The notes below the pieces were generated by a model that did no database searches, was not told the DNA's origin, and saw nothing but the letters and a program-made list of their open reading frames with translations. The translations under genes were made by a program, and so were the position numbers. A DNA stretch of 13,641 nucleotides, taken from positions 1 to 13,641 of the forward strand of contig CACZYN010000021.1 in NCBI GenBank assembly GCA_902785445.1. The letters are read 5' to 3'. The stretch is from an uncultured Anaerovibrio sp. Its GTDB lineage: Bacteria; Bacillota; Negativicutes; Selenomonadales; Selenomonadaceae. Positions 1-5,038 of this stretch are shown here, piece after piece; within the stretch, counting starts at the first letter, position 1, and each line of letters starts with the position of its first letter.

Positions 1-1
1 T

Positions 2-169
2 GATGTAAAGAGCCTGGTAATTCATCCGGCTTCCACTACGCATTCACAGCTGAACGAGGAGGAGTTGGCTGATCAGGGCATTAGTCAGAGCACTATCCGC
101 CTCTCCATAGGTGTAGAGCATGTTGATGATATTATTGCCGATTTGGAGAAGGGCTTTGCTGCAATCTGA
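2..169 (+). CDS. metY: O-acetylhomoserine sulfhydrylase, C-terminal fragment (5' end outside window)
   Basis: The window opens inside a reading frame that codes for the last 55 residues of a PLP enzyme of the Cys/Met metabolism family and ends with TGA at 167-169. The visible part carries the family's C-terminal signatures: HPASTTHSQL near its start, then IRLSIGVEHVDDIIADLEKG. The Arg of that second motif binds the substrate carboxylate in this family. Members use O-acetylhomoserine and sulfide to make homocysteine in the cytoplasm. MetY is preferred over cystathionine synthase or lyase from the overall look of this tail and from the neighbouring cysK, but the fragment is too short to exclude those relatives. 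No terminator separates it from cysK 84 nt downstream, so co-transcription of the two sulfur genes is possible. Confidence 0.8.
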   Translation, partial: DVKSLVIHPASTTHSQLNEEELADQGISQSTIRLSIGVEHVDDIIADLEKGFAAI

Positions 170-252
170 GGAGCCTTTTAGTCTTCTAGCTGAACTTAAA
201 TTTTTTCGTAAATGCATAATTAATCTGCGTATAAATGATTGGGGGAATTGTT

Positions 253-1185
253 ATGTCAAATATATATAAAGGAACTTTGGATCTGGTAGGCAATACACCT
301 CTGGTTGAAGTAGTAAATATCGAAAAGGAATTGGGCTTGGAGGCCACTGTACTGGTTAAGCTGGAGTACTTTAATCCAGCTGGTAGTGTCAAGGACAGAA
401 TTGCCAAGGCCATGATTGAAGATGCGGAAGAAAAGGGCTTGTTAAAGGAGGGTTCAGTAATTATTGAACCAACCTCTGGTAATACAGGTATCGGTTTGGC
501 GGCTATTGCAGCAGCCAAGGGTTATCGGATCATTCTGACTATGCCGGAAACAATGAGCGTAGAGCGTCGGAATATCCTGAAGGCCTATGGTGCAGAAATT
601 GTTCTCACCGAGGGTGCCAAGGGAATGAAGGGAGCTATTGCCAAGGCAGAGGAACTGTTGAAGGAGATTCCTAACAGCTACATTCCTGGTCAGTTTGTCA
701 ATGGTGTAAATCCACGTACTCACAAGTCCACCACTGGTCCGGAGATTTGGAAGGATACTGATGGCAAGGTAGATGTATTCATCGCTGGTGTAGGTACTGG
801 TGGTACTGTAACTGGTGTAGGAGAGTATCTCAAGGAACAGAACAGCAATGTAAAAATCGTGGCTCTGGAGCCAAAGGACTCGCCAGTTCTTTCCGAGGGC
901 AAGGCAGGAGCTCATAAAATTCAGGGAATTGGAGCCGGATTCGTACCGGATGTACTGAATACCAAGATTTATGATGAGGTATTTAAGGCCGCTAATGAGG
1001 ATGCCTTTGCTGCTGCTAAGCTGCTGGCTCACAAAGAGGGTATTTCCGTAGGTATTTCCTCTGGTGCAGCCCTTCATGCAGCCATCGAGTATGCCAAGAA
1101 GGCTGAAAATAAGGGCAAGGTCATCGTTGCTCTGTTGCCGGACAGTGGCGATCGCTACTATTCCACCCCTTTATTTACTGAATAA
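253..1185 (+). CDS. cysK: Cysteine synthase (O-acetylserine sulfhydrylase)
   Basis: This 310-residue fold-type-II PLP enzyme makes cysteine from O-acetylserine and sulfide in the cytoplasm. Family hallmarks are all present: LVGNTPLV at about residues 11-18, the PLP lysine K47 in NPAGSVKDR, the substrate loop EPTSGNTG at 72-79, the glycine-rich phosphate cup GVGTGGTVTGVG, and SSGAALHAA with a C-terminal LLPDSGDRYYST. Length matches the family. I start at the ATG at 253 because GGGGG at 241-245 sits 7 nt upstream; an in-frame ATG at 235 has no such site and would add six atypical residues. I see no convincing promoter between 170 and 252 (TATAAA at 230-235 lacks a good -35), so it may be expressed from upstream metY. 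The stop lies 7 nt before a hairpin-rich repeat that should terminate it. CysM-type synthases are the alternative; motifs favour CysK. Confidence 0.95.
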   Translation: MSNIYKGTLDLVGNTPLVEVVNIEKELGLEATVLVKLEYFNPAGSVKDRIAKAMIEDAEEKGLLKEGSVIIEPTSGNTGIGLAAIAAAKGYRIILTMPETMSVERRNILKAYGAEIVLTEGAKGMKGAIAKAEELLKEIPNSYIPGQFVNGVNPRTHKSTTGPEIWKDTDGKVDVFIAGVGTGGTVTGVGEYLKEQNSNVKIVALEPKDSPVLSEGKAGAHKIQGIGAGFVPDVLNTKIYDEVFKAANEDAFAAAKLLAHKEGISVGISSGAALHAAIEYAKKAENKGKVIVALLPDSGDRYYSTPLFTE

Positions 1186-1192
1186 TAAAAAA

Positions 1193-1308
1193 CCTCATCC
1201 GCCCTTCGGGCACCTTCTCCATAAGAGAAGGCTTATAAGTGGTAGTAACATCCACCTATTTTGCCTTCCCCTCTGGGGAAGGTGGCAGCTGAAAGCTGTC
1301 GGATGAGG
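1193..1308. repeat. Multi-hairpin palindromic repeat, copy 1, between convergent cysK and yitT
   Basis: An outer inverted repeat, CCTCATCCG (1193-1201) and CGGATGAGG (1300-1308), encloses four small hairpins: GCCC-TTC-GGGC (1201-1211), CCTTCTC-N5-GAGAAGG (1213-1231), CCTTCCCC-TCT-GGGGAAGG (1264-1282) and CAGCT-GAA-AGCTG (1286-1298). The second and third can also pair with each other (CACCTTCTCC with GGGGAAGGTG), giving one long imperfect hairpin. A-rich sequence on the left and T-rich on the right (to 1320) mean that RNA from either strand ends in a stem plus U tract, so it can act as a bidirectional terminator. The yitT stop codon lies in the right-hand T tract. A second copy is at 4941-5036. 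I know similar CCTCATCC-type repeats from Firmicute genomes only in a general way. Confidence 0.88.
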
Positions 1309-1317
1309 TCTTATTTT

Positions 1318-2298
1318 TTAATGTATGGATTTTTTCTTAAATCTTCCACCCACAATATCGTGAACTGGATTGATGGTGATAAAGGCATTTTCATCCTTTT
1401 CAATGGCGATTTCTTTTAGTTTGTCCACTTCCAGACGGGTAACAACGCAATAAATAACCTTCTTCGGGTCACCAGTATAGGCACCCATACCTTTGATAAA
1501 AGTCACACCACGTCCCAGTCGGCTCATCAGGGCATCGGCTATTTCATCGCTTTCATCTGAAATAATCATCACAGCATAGGATTCATCCAAACCCTTTATA
1601 ACGACATCAATCATCTTGGAAATGACGAAATAGGCTACCAGAGAATACATAGCCTTATCCCAACCAAAGATAAAACCAGCAGCGCCCAGAATAAAGATAT
1701 TGAAGAACAGCACCACTTCACCCACGGAAAAGGTGGAGCGCTTGTCCACTATTATGGCTACGATTTCTGTACCATCCAAAGAGCCACTGTTACGGATAAT
1801 CAGCCCCACACCGGCGCCAGCTACAATTCCGCCAAATATGGCTGCCAAAAAGAAATCATCGGTAACTTGGGCAATAGGTTCAAAATATTCCGTCCAGAGA
1901 GCCAGGAGAAGAATTGCTACAACGGTGGATATGGAAAAGGTTTTTCCAATATGTTTATACCCTAAATACAAGAAAGGTAGATTGATAATCAGCATAAAAA
2001 CGCTAAAATCTATATTGGTTAGATAAGATGCCATAATGGATATACCAACTACGCCACCATCGATAATCTGGTTTGGAATGAGAAATATTTCCAGTCCAGC
2101 TGCGTATAGACAGGCTCCTACGCAGAGAATAATTAATTTCTTTATGTAGCTGCCGATGGTTTTCTTTTTTCGGATAAATTCTTTTTTTAAGGCAATTTCT
2201 GGAATAATATCCTCGTTGGGTTCTTCTGGGTGTATTTGTTGTTTATCTTCAGTTGGCTGGTTAGTAATTTCATTTAAAGGTTCTTTTAAATCGCCCAT
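1318..2298 (-). CDS. YitT family membrane protein with C-terminal DUF2179 domain
   Basis: The 326-residue protein has a hydrophilic, Glu/Pro-rich N-terminus of about 50 residues, a YitT-type membrane region of about five or six helices (first near residues 52-72, with GLEIFLIPNQIIDGGVVGISI), and a soluble C-terminal domain from about residue 240 of the DUF2179 type (YAVMIISD... GVTFIKGMGAYTG... VVTRLEVDKLKEI... FITINPVHDIVGGRFKK). The family's biochemical role is not established. Start choice is supported by GAGGTG 6 nt upstream of the ATG. The N-terminal extension is longer than in the YitT proteins I know, which usually begin close to the first helix. The gene converges on cysK, and its TAA stop sits at the edge of the repeat element, which likely terminates it. 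Confidence 0.9.
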   Translation of the reverse strand: MGDLKEPLNEITNQPTEDKQQIHPEEPNEDIIPEIALKKEFIRKKKTIGSYIKKLIILCVGACLYAAGLEIFLIPNQIIDGGVVGISIMASYLTNIDFSVFMLIINLPFLYLGYKHIGKTFSISTVVAILLLALWTEYFEPIAQVTDDFFLAAIFGGIVAGAGVGLIIRNSGSLDGTEIVAIIVDKRSTFSVGEVVLFFNIFILGAAGFIFGWDKAMYSLVAYFVISKMIDVVIKGLDESYAVMIISDESDEIADALMSRLGRGVTFIKGMGAYTGDPKKVIYCVVTRLEVDKLKEIAIEKDENAFITINPVHDIVGGRFKKKSIH

Positions 2299-2318
2299 AA
2301 TTTCACCTCTGTAATGTA

Positions 2319-2347
2319 ATTAAACCATAAAACCTCATATACCGCAA
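2319..2347 (-). promoter_or_regulatory. Possible promoter of the yitT-family gene
   Basis: Read on the minus strand, TTGCGG (2347-2342) and TTTAAT (2324-2319) are separated by 17 nt and lie about 20-50 nt upstream of the ATG at 2298. The -35 is a weak match and the -10 differs from consensus at one base. It is the only sigma-70-like pair I find between this gene and the terminator of the upstream minus-strand gene. Confidence 0.4.
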
Positions 2348-2393
2348 GAGTTCACACGTCAGAGAGTCAATCGGACACTTGCGTAAAGCACAC

Positions 2394-2428
2394 AAAAAAG
2401 AACCCAGCCCCAAAGGAGCTGAGTTCTT
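2394..2428 (-). terminator. Rho-independent terminator of the glycerophosphodiesterase gene
   Basis: A 14-bp stem (2398-2411 with 2415-2428, loop of 3 nt) is followed on the minus strand by six Ts (2399-2394). Two stem positions are G-U wobbles in minus-strand RNA but would be C-A mismatches in plus-strand RNA, which assigns the terminator to the minus strand. It starts about 20 nt beyond the stop codon at 2449. Confidence 0.9.
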
Positions 2429-2448
2429 TCTTAAATCCAAGCAGGATA

Positions 2449-3621
2449 TTAGTAAGCTGCGTCAGTACCGCCAGCCATCTTGTGAGTTTCAACTTCACGA
2501 TGGTTTGGCTCGAGATGATACTTCTGTACTGCTACTTTCTGGGTAGGACGGAGCTTAGCACCCTTCTTCTCGAGGTAAGCACGGAGAATCCAAGGCTTAT
2601 CGGAAATCATACCGTCAACGCCCATGTTGTAGAGCTGATCCATAGCTTCGATGCTGTTTACAGTCCAAGGAACAACCTTCATGCCCAAGGAATGTGCAAG
2701 ATCTACATCATCAGTGCTGATTTCTGGATAGTATGGAGAAATAACTTCTGCACCGAAGGAATGAGCTGCATTGATAACCTTAGCATTTACAGAGCTTCCA
2801 GGGAACTTTCTAACATCTAAGCCGCCGAGCCAAGGGGAAACCTCTGGCTCGAACATACGGATGCACTCGGAATCACGGCCCCAAGAAGGCTGCTCGCACC
2901 ACAGAGCGGAGCAAGTGATGTTAGGGTCAATCTTCTTCATTTCAATCAGGGTAGCCCAGTCGAAGGACTGCAGAACTACATGATCCTGCATGTTGTACTG
3001 CTTAACCTTGTCATAGAATACGCGAACGAACTTCTTGGTATCAGGAGTATGCTTGTAACCCTCTGGATACTCAGGATCTGGATAGGACTTAGTCTCGATG
3101 TTTACGAGGCCCTGATAACCGGAATCCTTGATCAGCTGGAAGAGTTCATCAATAGTAGGAATCTCAGCGGAAGCTGGGGTTACCTGAGACTTACCATGAC
3201 CATTGTAGTAATGATCTGGAGCGGTAATAGGGTCCATAACACCAACATCGAACTTCTTAATTTCAGGAACAGTCATGGTACGGATATCGTACTTGCCTGC
3301 CTCAACATACTTGTTAGTCCCCTTATAACGAGTGATGTCTGGGTTCAGAACAGGGTTATGGCTCATTACGATGTTGTTATCTGCAGTGAGCTGCATGTCG
3401 CACTCGATGGAAGTACCACCCATCTCAATTGCATAAGCATAAGAGTAAAGGGTGTTCTCTGGACGAGCATCACGACCACCACGATGTGGCTCAAAATCGA
3501 AATAAGTGTCGAGGTCTGCCTTTGCCTCAACCTGTGCTGGAGCTATAAAGCTCTGGATCCCCATAGTTGCTACAGCAGCAAGAATACCAGCTGCCAAAGC
3601 ATGTTTCTTTGAAATTTTCAT
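2449..3621 (-). CDS. Secreted glycerophosphodiester phosphodiesterase (GDPD/GlpQ family)
   Basis: The 390-residue precursor has a signal peptide (Lys-rich start, hydrophobic core about 8-29, likely cleavage after VEA or AKA near 33-35), so it acts outside the cytoplasmic membrane, probably in the periplasm. The TIM-barrel GDPD domain starts directly after it: HRGGRDARPENT (His46, Arg47, Glu55) and IECDMQLTADNNIVMSHNP (Glu73, Asp75, His88). These match the two catalytic histidines and metal ligands of GlpQ-type enzymes, which split glycerophosphodiesters into glycerol-3-phosphate and an alcohol. VNIETK near 175 and the closing VVPWTVN...GVDGMISDKP are also typical. About 45 charged residues follow the last barrel motif as a tail of unknown role. 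AGGAGG lies 8 nt before the ATG; the promoter is near-consensus and a terminator follows, so this is probably a well-expressed single gene. The headgroup specificity cannot be read from sequence. Confidence 0.93.
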   Translation of the reverse strand: MKISKKHALAAGILAAVATMGIQSFIAPAQVEAKADLDTYFDFEPHRGGRDARPENTLYSYAYAIEMGGTSIECDMQLTADNNIVMSHNPVLNPDITRYKGTNKYVEAGKYDIRTMTVPEIKKFDVGVMDPITAPDHYYNGHGKSQVTPASAEIPTIDELFQLIKDSGYQGLVNIETKSYPDPEYPEGYKHTPDTKKFVRVFYDKVKQYNMQDHVVLQSFDWATLIEMKKIDPNITCSALWCEQPSWGRDSECIRMFEPEVSPWLGGLDVRKFPGSSVNAKVINAAHSFGAEVISPYYPEISTDDVDLAHSLGMKVVPWTVNSIEAMDQLYNMGVDGMISDKPWILRAYLEKKGAKLRPTQKVAVQKYHLEPNHREVETHKMAGGTDAAY

Positions 3622-3663
3622 TAATAATACCTCCTGCTTGATTAATAAAAAAGCTATGGTCTA

Positions 3664-3692
3664 AGTATAAAATCAGAGATTTTAAATGTCAA
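3664..3692 (-). promoter_or_regulatory. Promoter of the glycerophosphodiesterase gene
   Basis: On the minus strand a perfect TTGACA (3692-3687) is followed after 17 nt by TATACT (3669-3664), one base from consensus. The start of transcription would be near 3657, giving a leader of about 35 nt that includes AGGAGG (3635-3630). Confidence 0.85.
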
Positions 3693-3901
3693 GAGGCTAA
3701 AACCTTGATAAACGTTGATTCTATCCACAGTTGCGAAAATTTTGCCACAATTCAGAATTATGAAAAAATGCTGAAAGCCTTGCTGCAATTGTGTTCAAAC
3801 AATAATAACAAATTATTAGCTAGTAATAAAAAACAGGATTAATACCGTAAAAAAAATGTTATAAATTTTTCAAAAATTTCTTATTGTTGATGTTTTATTA
3901 C

Positions 3902-3930
3902 TTGATTTTTACTTTTGTAACATGGATAAT
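3902..3930 (+). promoter_or_regulatory. Possible deoR promoter
   Basis: TTGATT (3902-3907) and GATAAT (3925-3930) are 17 nt apart, placing the start of transcription near 3937, just before the TTTACA/TGTAAA palindrome. An alternative is TTTACA (3940-3945) with AATAAT (3962-3967), spacer 16, in which case the palindrome overlaps the -35. Either arrangement would suit autorepression. Confidence 0.45.
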
Positions 3931-3939
3931 GAAAATGTG

Positions 3940-3953
3940 TTTACATTTGTAAA
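3940..3953. promoter_or_regulatory. Candidate operator palindrome upstream of deoR
   Basis: TTTACA-TT-TGTAAA is a perfect 6-bp inverted repeat with a 2-nt centre, 41 nt before the deoR start codon and at or just after the predicted promoters. Its position fits autoregulation by the adjacent regulator. No second copy of the motif was seen to support it, so the binding protein is unknown. Confidence 0.4.
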
Positions 3954-3994
3954 TAATAAATAATAATTATGAGTGGTTTCAGGAGGATAGGGGT

Positions 3995-4933
3995 ATGAAC
4001 CGCGATAGGGACAGGCTTTCCATTAATGTGGCAAGGCTATATTATCGGTCTGAGTATAGTCAGCAGAGAATTGCCGAAGAGCTGGGTATATCTAGGCCAT
4101 CAGTTTCGAGATTGCTGCAGTATGCCAAAGACAAGGGGTATGTCAAAATTCAAATCATGGATCCAGTGGAGGATATGTCCAACATGGAGCAGATGCTTGT
4201 GGAAAGGTATCATCTTCATGAGGTCAGGATTGCTTCCTCAACTTTGAATGATGAGGATGAAATAAAAAAATATATCGGCATTAAGGCGGCAGAGTATCTT
4301 GACTCTATCGTCCAGGATGGAGATATTATCGGTGTGGGTTGGGGAACCACATTGTACAATATGTCCTGTTCTTTGATTCCCAAGGAGCTAAAGGGAGCAC
4401 AGATAGTTCAGCTGGAGGGTGGTGTCACCCATTCCAAGTGGCGAAATTACGCTAAGGATATACTGGATAATTTTTCCAATAATTACACTACAATAGCGCA
4501 GTATTTGCCACTGCCGGTTGTATTTGGCAGTAGGGAAGTCAAGGAAATGGTGGATCAGGACCGGCATATTAAAAGGGTTTTGGAAATTGGTAATCATGCC
4601 AATATTGCCATATTCAGCGTAGGTACGGTACGACCGAATGCTTTGTTTTTCCGCCTTGGTTATACAGATGCCGATGAAAAGAGTAAAATTCAGAAAACAG
4701 CAGTAGGAGATATTTGCTCCCGTTTCTTTGATGCGGATGGACGGATATGTAACAAGGAGTTGGATGCCCGGACAGTGGGTATAACCCTGGATGAACTGCG
4801 AAGCAAGGAACATAGTATATTGGTTTCTGGTGGAGAAGCTAAGATTCCTGCCATTAAGGCGGCCCTAAAGGGACGCTACGCCAATGTGTTAATAACCGAC
4901 CAGTTTACGGCTAAACAGTTACTGGCATATTAA
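3995..4933 (+). CDS. deoR: SorC/DeoR-family sugar-responsive regulator, close to Bacillus DeoR
   Basis: The 312-residue protein has an N-terminal helix-turn-helix (about 21-46, YSQQRIAEELGISRPSVSRL) and a C-terminal sugar-phosphate-binding domain with VGWGTTLYNM (114-123), SVGTVRPNALFFRLGY, AVGDICSRFFDADG and VSGGEAKIPAIKAAL. From memory it aligns without gaps over about the first 145 residues to B. subtilis DeoR, the repressor of deoxyribonucleoside catabolism (dra-nupC-pdp). In B. subtilis DeoR, Lys141 forms a Schiff base with deoxyribose-5-phosphate; here the aligned residue is Glu141 (QLEGG), so the effector or its binding mode may differ. The start is firm: AGGAGG at 3981-3986, 8 nt before ATG. 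No deo genes are in the window, so targets are unknown. The gene is convergent with the mutS-like gene and ends in repeat copy 2. Confidence 0.85.
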   Translation: MNRDRDRLSINVARLYYRSEYSQQRIAEELGISRPSVSRLLQYAKDKGYVKIQIMDPVEDMSNMEQMLVERYHLHEVRIASSTLNDEDEIKKYIGIKAAEYLDSIVQDGDIIGVGWGTTLYNMSCSLIPKELKGAQIVQLEGGVTHSKWRNYAKDILDNFSNNYTTIAQYLPLPVVFGSREVKEMVDQDRHIKRVLEIGNHANIAIFSVGTVRPNALFFRLGYTDADEKSKIQKTAVGDICSRFFDADGRICNKELDARTVGITLDELRSKEHSILVSGGEAKIPAIKAALKGRYANVLITDQFTAKQLLAY

Positions 4934-4940
4934 AAATAAA

Positions 4941-5036
4941 CCTCATCCGTCAGCCTGCGGCTGCCACCTTCTCCAAAGGAGAAGGCTAACAATGCCTTCA
5001 TCTCTGGGGAAGGGGGACCGCTTGCGGTGGATGAGG
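4941..5036. repeat. Multi-hairpin palindromic repeat, copy 2, between convergent deoR and mutS-like genes
   Basis: The same architecture as copy 1: outer CCTCATCC (4941-4948) pairs with GGATGAGG (5029-5036), enclosing CAGCC-TGC-GGCTG (4951-4963), CCTTCTCC-AAA-GGAGAAGG (4967-4985), an imperfect CCTTCATC-TCT-GGGGAAGG (4995-5013) and ACCGC-TT-GCGGT (5017-5028). The first and last hairpins differ in sequence from copy 1 but remain fully paired. Flanking A-rich (left) and T-rich (right) tracts allow termination in both directions. The TAA stop of the minus-strand gene begins within the right-hand T tract (5041-5039), the same arrangement as at copy 1. Confidence 0.88.
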
Positions 5037-5038
5037 TT

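Larger units (their letters stand above)
3622..3994. other. AT-rich divergent intergenic region with several palindromes
   Basis: This 373-nt gap between the minus-strand phosphodiesterase and plus-strand deoR holds no credible gene. It contains the phosphodiesterase promoter on the left and deoR control signals on the right. Short inverted repeats include ATTGT-GTTCAA-ACAAT (3788-3803), TTATTA-GCTAG-TAATAA (3813-3829), AAATTTTT-C-AAAAATTT (3863-3879) and TTTACA-TT-TGTAAA (3940-3953). In such AT-rich DNA some of these will be chance. Confidence 0.6.

Noticed and set aside
230..235. TATAAA as a cysK promoter -10
   Set aside because: No acceptable -35 is found at 16-18 nt upstream (CGTAAA at 17 nt), so I do not list it as a promoter.
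454..1077. A 207-codon minus-strand open frame inside cysK
   Set aside because: It lies fully within the strongly supported cysK frame, and its translation has no recognisable domain; it is a shadow frame.
1193..1308. Possibility that the two CCTCATCC elements are CRISPR repeats or a riboswitch
   Set aside because: There are only two distant copies with no spacer array. They lie after stop codons of unrelated convergent genes rather than in 5' leaders, so a terminator-like or REP/MITE-like repeat fits better.
2980..3612. A 210-codon plus-strand open frame opposite the phosphodiesterase gene
   Set aside because: It overlaps the well-supported glycerophosphodiesterase on the other strand, has no ribosome site, and resembles no known protein.
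3721..3729. CTATCCACA, one base from a DnaA box (TTATCCACA)
   Set aside because: It is a single isolated match with no cluster of boxes, no dnaA/dnaN context and no AT-rich 13-mer series, so there is no case for an origin.
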